Positions 44,596 to 52,380 of a DNA stretch of 64,000 nucleotides are shown one piece after another (positions within the stretch are counted from its first letter, which is position 1; every line of letters begins with the position of its first letter). Below the pieces are notes generated by a model. It saw nothing but the letters and a program-made list of their open reading frames with translations. It searched no databases and was not told the DNA's origin. The position numbers were made by a program, and so were the translations under genes. The DNA is from Streptomyces melanogenes (lineage in GTDB: Bacteria > Actinomycetota > Actinomycetes > Streptomycetales > Streptomycetaceae): NCBI RefSeq assembly GCF_014649795.1, contig NZ_BMTS01000007.1, positions 124,001 to 188,000 of the forward strand. Reading direction: 5' to 3'.

Positions 44596-46454
44596 CAGTG
44601 GCTCTCCTCCTTGGCGCCCGCGGTGTCCGGGCCGGTGGGCGCCGGCTTGCTCAGGTAGGGCGCGAAGATCCGGCGGTAGAGGGGACAGTCCCGCAGGAGG
44701 TGTTCGTGGCTGCCCTGGTCGACGATCCGGCCGGCGTCCAGGACGAGGATGTGGTCGGCCGCCCGGATGCGGGACAGCCGGGGGGTGACGAGGAACGTGG
44801 TGCGCCCGGCCGAGGCCTGGCGCATGGCGCGCTGCACCTCGTATTCGGTGGCGCTGTCGACGGCGCTGGTGGCGTCGTCCACGGCGAGGATCCGGGGATC
44901 GGCGACCAACGCGCGGGCGATGGCGAGGCGTTGGCGCTGTCCGCCGGAGAGGGTGACACCGCGTTGGCCGACGACGGTGTCGTAGCCGTCCTCGGTCGCC
45001 ATGATGAAGTCGTGCGCCTGGGCGATGCGGGCCGTGGCTTCCAGGCGGGCGTGGTCGGTGCCGGTGTCCGATCCGAGGCTGAGGTTGTCCGCGATGGTGC
45101 GGGAGAAGAGCACCACGTCCTGCTCGATGACGGAGATGCGCGAGCGCAGCGAGGTGGTGTCCCAGTCGGTGGTGGCCACGCCGTCGATCAGGACGCGCCC
45201 CTCGTCCGGCGCGTAGGTGCGGTTCAGCAGGTGCAGCAGGGTGGACTTGCCGCTGCCCGTGGCGCCGACGATGGCCACGGTGGTGCCCGGGGCCACGTGG
45301 AACGACACGTCGCGCAGCACGGGCTTGCCGGGTTCGTAGCCGAAGGTGACGTTGTCCATGGCGACTTCGCCGGCGATGGGCGCGATGTGCCGGCCGCCCC
45401 GCTCGTCCTCGTTCTCGGGGTCGTCGACGACCTCCTTGATGCGCTGTGCTCCCGCCATGCCGAGGTAGATGAGCCCGAGGCTGAAGGACGCCAGCTGGGT
45501 GGGGGCTCGCAGGGTGCCCATCAGCCCCAGGACGGCGACGAGTTCGCCGATGGTGAGGGAGCCCGCGTGCAGCAGGATCACGGAGTGCACCAGGGCGCCG
45601 ACGGTGGCGAAGGTCAGCAGCAGCGGGGCCAGGGCCAGCGCCTGGGTGCGGATCTGGTGGACGGAGGCGTCCCGGTAGGCCCTGGCCAGTGCGGCGAACC
45701 GGGCGCGCTCCTCGTCGGCTCCGCCGGTCGACCCCACCACTTCGATCCCGGCGATGCTCTCCGAGGCCTGGGCGGTCATATCGCCGAATCGCTCCCGCGC
45801 GAGATCGGACACGGGCTCCAGGCGCCGTCCGTGTTCGGCCAGGGCCACGGCGAACAGCAGGACGAAGGCGACGGGGGAGACCAGCAGCCGCGGATCCACC
45901 AGGGCGATGAAGACGATCGGCATCAGGATGTTCAGCCCGAGGTCGACGGCCAGGTCGAAGCCGGGCGACACCATCAGGTTGAGTGACTCGGCGTCGCCGG
46001 TGGCCCGGGCCGACAGGTCGCCGACCCGCCGCCGGTTGAAGTAGCTCTGGCCCTTGCGGAGCAGGCTGGCGAAGACCTGGGCGCGCGCGTTGCGTTCCAG
46101 TCCGCTGGCGAAGGACTCCAGGCAGTAGGTGGCCATGATGCCGCCGAGCGCCCGGACGACCACGAGGGCGAGGAGTGCGGCGACGATGGCGTGGAAGGAG
46201 CCGAAGTCGGGCGTCCCGTCGTCCTGGTCGAGGATGGCGTCGAAGGCCAGACCGGTGACCAGGGGGATCGCCGCGGTCAGCGACTGCCAGGCCAGGCTGC
46301 CCAGCAGGAACAGGGCGATGTACGGCCTGAAGGGCCGCATCTGCGCGAGCAGCCAGCGGGGCACGCTGTCCTGAGCGCCTGCGCCGGACGCCGGTCGGGG
46401 AGGGGCACTGGTGTCGGCCGGATCCTCCCCGCCCGGGATGGTCTCGGCGGTCAT
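44595..46454 (-). CDS. ABC exporter half-transporter, degenerate ATP site
   Basis: 619 aa. Six membrane helices (about 45-320), then an NBD with Walker A GATGSGKST and a perfect LSGGQRQ signature, but Walker B reads ILAVDDATSAVD (catalytic Glu replaced by Asp) and the switch histidine is Pro in LVTPRLSRI. With the neighbour's LSTGQ signature this gives one weak and one consensus ATP site, as in known heterodimeric exporters of the TM287/288 and BmrCD kind. ATG 46454 has AAGGAG at ideal spacing and is the first gene of the minus-strand operon. Confidence 0.92.
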   Translation of the reverse strand: MTAETIPGGEDPADTSAPPRPASGAGAQDSVPRWLLAQMRPFRPYIALFLLGSLAWQSLTAAIPLVTGLAFDAILDQDDGTPDFGSFHAIVAALLALVVVRALGGIMATYCLESFASGLERNARAQVFASLLRKGQSYFNRRRVGDLSARATGDAESLNLMVSPGFDLAVDLGLNILMPIVFIALVDPRLLVSPVAFVLLFAVALAEHGRRLEPVSDLARERFGDMTAQASESIAGIEVVGSTGGADEERARFAALARAYRDASVHQIRTQALALAPLLLTFATVGALVHSVILLHAGSLTIGELVAVLGLMGTLRAPTQLASFSLGLIYLGMAGAQRIKEVVDDPENEDERGGRHIAPIAGEVAMDNVTFGYEPGKPVLRDVSFHVAPGTTVAIVGATGSGKSTLLHLLNRTYAPDEGRVLIDGVATTDWDTTSLRSRISVIEQDVVLFSRTIADNLSLGSDTGTDHARLEATARIAQAHDFIMATEDGYDTVVGQRGVTLSGGQRQRLAIARALVADPRILAVDDATSAVDSATEYEVQRAMRQASAGRTTFLVTPRLSRIRAADHILVLDAGRIVDQGSHEHLLRDCPLYRRIFAPYLSKPAPTGPDTAGAKEESH

Positions 46455-47259
46455 CGGCTCTCCTTGTCTGTGTCGGGGGCCGTGGTGTCCTCGGACCCGG
46501 AGGGGGCCGGTAAAGACAATCGGCGCATGGTTTTCGGCCAGGGTTTAACGAATTTCCGGGTGCGTGGCGCGCTGGTGATTTCCGGGCCGTCGTGTGAATT
46601 CGGCTGGGTCGGCAGAGGGGTGCCACGGGGAAGCGATCGGTGCGCCGCAGGCGTGTTCGCGGGCAGGAAACGGGCGTGCGGATGGGGCATACGGGCGTAC
46701 GGTTCGGGCAAAGGGGCTGCCCCGGGTATAGGTGCACGTGTGCGCACCCGGCGCGTATTGAGGCGGTGTGACCGAGGCATTGAGGTGGTGTGGCCGAAGT
46801 CTTCGGCGAGCTCGGTCGGATGAGGATCGTCCCTGTTCAGGGAAGTGGCATTGAGGGCGGAGGTCGTATCTTCGGCATCATGGATTTCCCTGGCACGCGA
46901 ACGGTCTTGGGGCGTGCCGTGGCATGGAAGCTACTTGTTTTCAGGGCGAAACGAAAGTCCGCCCCCGGGTTGCGCAAACAGCTAGTTGTTGAAAATTAAA
47001 TAAATACCCGAAGGGGCGCCCAATCGACATTTTCGGGCCGCCTGGCCTGAATGGGATGCGTCAAGTTGAATGGTTGATCTCACTCGAATCGTGTGGGTAC
47101 TGTGATGAGCTCCAGTGCTGTAACGGGTGTTCAAGTGAGCCGCTATTGCATGTACGCGATGGCGAGTCGGCCACAGCCTGACAGTGGACGGCACGGGGCG
47201 GCGGCATCTCCCCGTGCTGGCTACGCCGGAGCGCGTGGCGACAGTGAGGAGGAGTGAGA
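46455..47259. other. divergent promoter region with an AT-rich patch
   Basis: About 800 bp between the ABC exporter operon (-) and the LuxR regulator (+). No credible gene; short frames such as 46790-46999 lack ribosome sites. A markedly AT-rich patch lies at 46976-47007 (AAAATTAAATAAATA core), rare for this genome. A candidate + strand promoter is at 47074-47103. GGTTCGGGC at 46701-46709 resembles half of the repeated motif found at 48.0 kb. Confidence 0.5.
47074..47103 (+). promoter_or_regulatory. candidate promoter of the pseudo-receiver regulator
   Basis: TTGATC (47074-47079) and TACTGT (47098-47103) are separated by 18 nt, about 155 nt upstream of GTG 47260. Fits a sigma-70-type promoter only loosely. 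Confidence 0.3.
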
Positions 47260-47934
47260 GTGAGCCAGACGCTGTGCCACCCCCCGTCTCAAGGAGAACA
47301 GCTCGGTGTGATCACTCTGGTGCGCAACGGATTCCTGCAGCTCGGGCTGCGAGCCGTGCTGTCGACGACCCCCTTGGTCAGGGAGGTCAGACACTGCGGT
47401 GACTGGAGCGAGTTGGAGGACACGCTGTGTGCCAACAAGGTCGACGTCCTGGTCCTGCACGAGAAGGACTGCAGCCCTGATCGAGGTGTGCTCGCCGACG
47501 CCCGACGCCGGCGCCCCAAAATACTGCTGCTGCTCAGCAGCAGCGACGTGTCCGAGGAGGTCCTCGCGGGGCCCTCGGTCCCCGATGGATTTCTGGTCGA
47601 GAGCGAGTTGACCGCCACCGCGGTCGAGGAGGCGCTCCAGCGGATCGTGGTGGGGGAGGTGCCCATGCCCACCTCGGTGACCCGGGCCCTGCTGGATCGC
47701 GTCCGTGAGCCGGAACAGCAGCGTTGGCGCCGCGACGTCCCCCTGACCGGCCGGGAGAACGAGGTGCTGCCGATGCTCGCCGAGGGACTGAGCAACAAGC
47801 AGATAGCCCGGCGCCTCGGCATCTCCAGTCATGGCGTCAAGCGCATCGTCGCCAGCCTGCTGCTCAAGCTCGGAGCGCCCAACCGGACGGCCGCGGTGGT
47901 CACCGCCATACAGAACGGTCTCATTGCCTACTGA
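47260..47934 (+). CDS. LuxR-family regulator with pseudo-receiver domain
   Basis: 224 aa. C-terminal LuxR HTH (PLTGRENEVLPMLAEGLSNKQIARRLGISSHGVKRIV) and an N-terminal domain of receiver size. The acidic pocket is absent (ITLVRNGFLQLGLRAVL) and the phospho-acceptor strand reads VDVLVLHEKD, so it is probably controlled by ligand or protein binding rather than a histidine kinase; no kinase gene is near. GTG 47260 is chosen over GTG 47254 because GAGGAGGAG (47247-47253) fits only the later one. It sits between the exporter operon and the condensation gene and is the likely pathway-specific regulator. Confidence 0.84.
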   Translation: MSQTLCHPPSQGEQLGVITLVRNGFLQLGLRAVLSTTPLVREVRHCGDWSELEDTLCANKVDVLVLHEKDCSPDRGVLADARRRRPKILLLLSSSDVSEEVLAGPSVPDGFLVESELTATAVEEALQRIVVGEVPMPTSVTRALLDRVREPEQQRWRRDVPLTGRENEVLPMLAEGLSNKQIARRLGISSHGVKRIVASLLLKLGAPNRTAAVVTAIQNGLIAY

Positions 47935-48322
47935 TCGGCCCCGCGCTCGTCCGAGGGTCGCGATGTCCCTGCCCGCTCGGTGGAATGGAAAGCCGCATGT
48001 ATCGATGTTCACCGTGCCCGAGCGGCCTGTGAAGCCTCCCATGGGCGCCCGTTCGGTGTGCCCGAACGGGCAGTCCCATGGAGGCGAGTGTGCCCGAACG
48101 GGCAGACCCGAAGCGCCGGGTGACGCTCTCGCGGCGCCGGCGCTACGGTGATCCCGGGCGTGCGGTCCGCGGCGGCTCACCGCCGGTTCGGGCGCGGAGC
48201 CCGCCGAAACCCCTTGCGCGACATCGCCCGGATCCAGGCCGGCCGCACCGGCCTGGCGGGGCGGTGCACGCACACCCCCACCTCCCCTCACCACGCCTGA
48301 CCGTGCTGGAAAGGAGCGAGCC
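47935..48322. other. intergenic region carrying repeated palindromes
   Basis: About 390 bp upstream of the condensation-domain gene. No gene is seen. Its left half contains four copies of a 12-bp near-palindrome (listed separately) and two CCATGG hexamers bracketing the central pair. The right half before the ribosome site has nothing I can assign. Confidence 0.55.
48016..48105. repeat. four copies of a 12-bp near-palindrome, consensus GCCCGAACGGGC
   Basis: Copies: GCCCGAGCGGCC (48016-48027), GCCCGTTCGGTG (48047-48058), GCCCGAACGGGC (48060-48071) and GCCCGAACGGGC (48092-48103). The last two belong to a 17-bp exact direct repeat TGTGCCCGAACGGGCAG at 48057-48073 and 48089-48105. Copies two and three form a hairpin with 10-bp arms (48047-48056, 48062-48071). 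Start-to-start spacings of 31, 13 and 32 bp put the outer copies about three helical turns apart, as expected for an operator array. Confidence 0.7.
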
Positions 48323-49756
48323 GTGGCGGAATTCGTCCGGTACTGCACCCCCCTCAGTGGAGGACGAGCCGTCACAGCGCCGGCCACCTGCGCGCAGCGG
48401 CACATCTGGAACCTGATGCAGCGTCAACTACCCGACGCCGCGTTCTACGACGTGTGCTACTGGGTGCCGCTGTCCGGCCACGGCACCGCACAGGACCTGC
48501 TCGACGTCTTCGCCGAACTGCTCAGGCGCCACGAGTCGTTGCGTACCTCATTCCATCGGGACGCAGGCGGCTCTCTGGTCCAACAGGTCACGGACTCAGC
48601 TGAGTTCGAGACGGAGGTGTGGACCCTCACGCGCGACGAGGACGCCGACAGTGTGCTGCACACCTGGCAGAGCCGTATGCGGCACACCCCCTTCGAGCCC
48701 GCGCGGGCCCCGCTGATCCGGTTCATGGTGATCGTCGCCGACGGCGCACCAGTGTTCGCCGCGTACTGCGTCTCCCACCTCGTGGTGGACCTGACGTCCC
48801 TGCGCCTCCTGGCCGACGAGGTGACCCGGCTGCTCGACGCCCGGGTGGCCGGTCGCCCCCTGCCACCCGCCGCACCGGCACGGCAGCTCGTCGAGCAGGC
48901 GGAGTTGGAGCACTCTCCGCGCGGCCGGGCCCTGCTGAAGCGGGCGCGCGCCTACTGGAGCCGCCAGCTCGCCAGCGCGCCCGCCACCCTGTTCCCGCCC
49001 CGGAACGGAGCCGGGGGCGGCCTGGCGGCGGCGGTCCGCTACAGCGCCGGCATGGAGTCCCGGGCGGTGGCGCTCGCGGTGCCGCTCCTGGCCCGGCGCT
49101 GGCGGGTGAGCACCTCCGTGGTGCTGCTGACCGTCGTCGCACAGCTCCTTGGCCGCCGCGCGGGGACGCCGACGTGCGCCCTGCGCCTGCTCGCCGCCAA
49201 CCGGTCGGACCCGGAACTGCACGCCACCATCGGCAATCTGCACTCGGAGGTGGCCGTGACGATCGGCCTTGAGGGCGAGCGCATCGAGGAAGTCGCACGC
49301 CGGGCCTTCGCCGAGTGCACCGCCGCGTACGCGAACGGTCTCTACGACCCCGACGAGGTGGCGGAGCTGATCGCCTCCGCCCACGGGCCCGGTGTGCCCA
49401 TCGACCTCTCGTACTGCTTCAACGACGTCCGGTTGGAGCACACCCTGCCGCCCGAGGCCGAGGACCGTGCCGCGGTGTCCGGCGCGGCCCTGCGGGCCGC
49501 GATGGCCGACACCGTCGTCGCACCGGATGAGTTCGAGGAGGGGGAGACCTTCTTCCTCGTGATCGACGACGAGATTCCGGGCCGGATCCGGCTGGTGCTC
49601 AACGCCGACCACCGGGCGCTCACCCCGTCCGAGGTGCACGGATTCCTGTACGACGTCGAGCGCTCGCTCGTCGAGTACGCCGAGGGTACGGGGCAGCAGG
49701 CCATGGAAGAACGCGGCGCGGCGGCCGCAGGCGGGCTCGGCCGGTCCCTGTCCTAG
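48323..49756 (+). CDS. free-standing condensation-domain protein
   Basis: 477 aa, a complete NRPS-type C domain (CAT-like fold) with no adenylation or carrier domain. C1-like CAQRHIWNL, exact C2 RRHESLRTSF, and the active-site motif reading SHLVVDL at 151-157: the catalytic second His (152) and Asp (156) are kept, while the first His is Ser and the final Gly is Leu. Later GNLHSEV and YCFNDVRLE replace the usual latch motifs. It could join an acyl group to an amine or hydroxyl acceptor. GTG 48323 follows AAGGAG. No PCP is present locally, so the acyl donor may be CoA- or AMP-linked (inference). Confidence 0.85.
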   Translation: MAEFVRYCTPLSGGRAVTAPATCAQRHIWNLMQRQLPDAAFYDVCYWVPLSGHGTAQDLLDVFAELLRRHESLRTSFHRDAGGSLVQQVTDSAEFETEVWTLTRDEDADSVLHTWQSRMRHTPFEPARAPLIRFMVIVADGAPVFAAYCVSHLVVDLTSLRLLADEVTRLLDARVAGRPLPPAAPARQLVEQAELEHSPRGRALLKRARAYWSRQLASAPATLFPPRNGAGGGLAAAVRYSAGMESRAVALAVPLLARRWRVSTSVVLLTVVAQLLGRRAGTPTCALRLLAANRSDPELHATIGNLHSEVAVTIGLEGERIEEVARRAFAECTAAYANGLYDPDEVAELIASAHGPGVPIDLSYCFNDVRLEHTLPPEAEDRAAVSGAALRAAMADTVVAPDEFEEGETFFLVIDDEIPGRIRLVLNADHRALTPSEVHGFLYDVERSLVEYAEGTGQQAMEERGAAAAGGLGRSLS

Positions 49757-50395
49757 GGGACTCTCGGCTGCCACAGAGGTGCCACCCTGGCGCGGGAGCG
49801 TGCGTCCGGCGGACCGATGGGCCGTTCCGGACCGCTCTCGCGCTGTGGTGTGACGGCTCGCGGCAGGTGCTGTCCGGCTCCACTTGAGGGTCGGCGCTGA
49901 GGCATGCCCGGCCTTGGGACTCAGGCGCTCGCGCACGCCCGTACATGCGGCGTGCCAGTTTGAGGGAACCCCGGCATCAGGCCGGAGAGCGAGTCCGTAC
50001 GCTCGATGCTCCCCGGGAGCCCCCGCGCCCGCCATGCGCATTCGACCGGGCGATCGGCGTAGCCGAATGACCCTAGCCCAAAGTGGGGGTGTTCGATCAC
50101 CGGGGTCCCGGTGAGACTGTTTCCGGGCCGTCCGATCACGGCCATCCATCGGCGCTCGCCGGTCATCCCAGTGCCCTAGGTCCGTGGCACCGCTCCCGGC
50201 CCGCGTTGTCTTCGGACACCAGGACCAGAGAGCGCTCCCGGTGCCCTCCACCTGCCCGCCCCTCTCAACAGTCGGCAACCGCCCTTACGCGACCACCTCG
50301 TGACGGGAACACATGTCCGCATTTGTTGATCAACTCCCTTATGGAAACGCCGAGTTCATTTCTGAACGTGTGCTGCCGTCGATGGAGTGCGGCCG
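49757..50395. other. intergenic region before the aldehyde dehydrogenase cassette
   Basis: About 640 bp without a credible gene on either strand. Contains an 18-bp inverted repeat at 50097-50114. It probably holds the promoter of the four-gene cassette that starts at 50.4 kb, but no clear -35/-10 pair was found. Confidence 0.45.
50097..50114. repeat. 18-bp inverted repeat TCACCGGG-GT-CCCGGTGA
   Basis: Perfect 8-bp arms around a 2-nt centre, 282 nt upstream of the preferred aldehyde dehydrogenase start. The minimal loop argues for a protein-binding operator rather than a terminator. Confidence 0.5.
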
Positions 50396-51838
50396 GTGAA
50401 CGTCCGTGCCGTCGGACCGGCGGTCGCTGTCCAGGGAGGCCCTGGGGTCTCCCCGTACGGACCGATGCCGGTCGAGAACCCCGCGCTCGGTGAGGTCTTC
50501 GACCGGACCCCGGGGTGCACGCCCGAACAGCTCGACAGGGTGCTGGAGGACGCGGCCCGTGCCTTCCCCGGCTGGGCGGCGACACCCTTGGACGTCCGTC
50601 GCGAGCGGCTTCTCTCGTGTGAGCGTGCCCTGCTGGGCGTGGTGGATCCGATGGCCGAACTGCTCACCAGGGAGCAGGGCAAGCCCCTCAAGCACGCCCG
50701 GGCCGAAGTCCGCCTCGCGGCCGAGTGGTTCGGCCACACCGCTCGGTTGGAGTTCGCGCCGCAGCGGCTGGTCGACGAGCCCGGCGCCCGCGTCGGCCTG
50801 GAGCGCGTGCCCCACGGAGTGGTCGCCGCGATCGCGCCCTCCAACTACCCGATCCTGCTGGCCGTCTGCAAGATTGCCCCCGCGCTGCTGGCCGGTAACA
50901 CCGTGGTCCTCAAGCCTTCGCCGGACACGCCGATGTCGAGCCTGATGATGGGCCGGATCCTGAGTGAGGTGCTGCCCGCTGGTACGTTCGCGGTCGTGGA
51001 CGGCGGTGCCGAGCTGGGTGCCCGGCTGACCGCCCACCCCGTGGTCCGGCTGGTCTCGTTCACCGGCTCGGTCGGCGCCGGGCGAGCTATCGCCCGGCAG
51101 GCCGCCGCCGACCTCAAACGGGTCGTGCTGGAGCTCGGCGGCAACGACCCGGCCGTCGTCCTGCCCGGCACGGACGTCCTGCCCCTCGCCCGGGACCTGT
51201 TCACCAGGGCCATGACGAACAGCGGGCAGTTCTGCGCCGCGGTCAAGCGCGTCTACGCGCCCCGGGACCGGTACCGCCAACTCGCCGAGGCCATGGCGGC
51301 CGTGGCGGACTCGGCCGTCGTGGGTGACGGGCTCGACCCGGCCACCGAGTACGGACCGCTCGTCAGCCGCGCCCAGCTGGACCGGGTCGCGGACATGGTG
51401 GACGAGGCCGTGGGCCGCGGCGCCCTCGTCCTGGCCGGCGGCCATGTCCTGGACAGGGCCGGCCACTTCTATCGCCCCACCGTCGTCACCGACCTTCCGC
51501 CCGGCAGCCGCCTCGAAGAGGAGGAGCAGTTCGGCCCGGTGGTCCCCGTCATCCCCTACGACGACCCGGAGCAGGTGATCGCCCGGGCCAACGCCTCGCC
51601 CTACGGGCTGGGCTGCTCCCTGTGGGGCGACGAGGACCGGGCGCGGGCCCTGGCCGGGCGGCCGGAGTGCGGGACCGTGTGGATCAACACCCACGGCGAC
51701 GTGCGGCACGACGTGCCGTTCGGCGGTCACCGGCACTCGGGGATCGGCGTCGAGTACGGCCCATGGGGTCTGAACGAGTACACGCAGCTCAAGGTGCATC
51801 ACATCGCGCTTCGCCAAGCAGATCGGGAGATGTCATGA
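50396..51838 (+). CDS. NAD(P)-dependent aldehyde dehydrogenase
   Basis: About 480 aa, full ALDH superfamily length. NAD-site AIAPSNYP and VVLKPSPDTP, glycine motif FTGSVGAGR, general-base Glu in LELGGND near residue 245, nucleophile Cys in NSGQFCAAVKR near 280, and EQFGPVVPV. Oxidises an aldehyde to an acid (or semialdehyde to acid). GGAG at 50384-50387 suits GTG 50396; GTG 50387 is an alternative. The stop overlaps the next ATG (ATGA), starting a four-gene coupled cassette. Confidence 0.9.
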   Translation: MNVRAVGPAVAVQGGPGVSPYGPMPVENPALGEVFDRTPGCTPEQLDRVLEDAARAFPGWAATPLDVRRERLLSCERALLGVVDPMAELLTREQGKPLKHARAEVRLAAEWFGHTARLEFAPQRLVDEPGARVGLERVPHGVVAAIAPSNYPILLAVCKIAPALLAGNTVVLKPSPDTPMSSLMMGRILSEVLPAGTFAVVDGGAELGARLTAHPVVRLVSFTGSVGAGRAIARQAAADLKRVVLELGGNDPAVVLPGTDVLPLARDLFTRAMTNSGQFCAAVKRVYAPRDRYRQLAEAMAAVADSAVVGDGLDPATEYGPLVSRAQLDRVADMVDEAVGRGALVLAGGHVLDRAGHFYRPTVVTDLPPGSRLEEEEQFGPVVPVIPYDDPEQVIARANASPYGLGCSLWGDEDRARALAGRPECGTVWINTHGDVRHDVPFGGHRHSGIGVEYGPWGLNEYTQLKVHHIALRQADREMS

Positions 51839-52380
51839 GTGAGAGCAGGCCGTTACGCGTCGACGGGACGGAGGGAATCGACCTGACGGGAGTCAGCGTC
51901 TTCGTCGGCGGCCCCATCCAGCACGCGATCCGGGACGACGGCTTCCACCAGCCGCTGCGCAACACGATCGGTGACATCATCGAGGCCGTCTCGGTCGTCA
52001 ACGGCACGGTGTTCTCCGCGCATGTCGCCGAGAAGTTCGGTGAGGACACGCCGTTGTTCTCGCCCGATCAGGTCAGTGTGCGGGACTTCGGCTGGATGCG
52101 GCGCTGCGACGTGTTCGTCCCGGTGCTTCCCGTGGACGCGGCCGGTGAGCTGATGCGGACCGACGGCACCCATGTCGAGCTCGGCTGGGCCTCCGCGCTG
52201 GGCAGGCCCATCGTCATCGTCACCCCGGTGCCGATGGCGGCCAACGCCAGCCACCTGCTGCGCGGGCTGCCCACCGTCGCCGACGTCACGGTCTTCGACC
52301 TGGCCGAGGCGCACGCCAACCCCGTCGAACTGCTGCGGCTGCTGGAGAAGTTGGGCCGGGAGGCCGTGATGTCGAAGTGA
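51835..52380 (+). CDS. nucleoside 2-deoxyribosyltransferase-like protein
   Basis: 181 aa. Begins VFVGGPIQHAIRDDGF, the Rossmann-like start of the NDT/YtoQ-type superfamily, and keeps the catalytic glutamate motif THVELGWASALG near residues 110-121 (NDT: VELGYA). Members cleave or transfer N-glycosidic bonds of (deoxy)nucleosides; some, such as the MilB/BlsM hydrolases, work in nucleoside antibiotic pathways. Codon 7 is TTA (51853-51855), a likely bldA control point. ATG overlaps the aldehyde dehydrogenase stop and its own stop overlaps the next GTG. Substrate unknown. Confidence 0.78.
   Translation: MSESRPLRVDGTEGIDLTGVSVFVGGPIQHAIRDDGFHQPLRNTIGDIIEAVSVVNGTVFSAHVAEKFGEDTPLFSPDQVSVRDFGWMRRCDVFVPVLPVDAAGELMRTDGTHVELGWASALGRPIVIVTPVPMAANASHLLRGLPTVADVTVFDLAEAHANPVELLRLLEKLGREAVMSK

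Noticed and set aside
46717-46740. Short GGTGC...GCACC inverted repeat near 46.73 kb
   Set aside because: Only 5-bp arms; expected by chance in DNA of this composition.
46790-46999. 69-codon + strand frame in the exporter/regulator gap
   Set aside because: Weak start, no ribosome site and no family resemblance.
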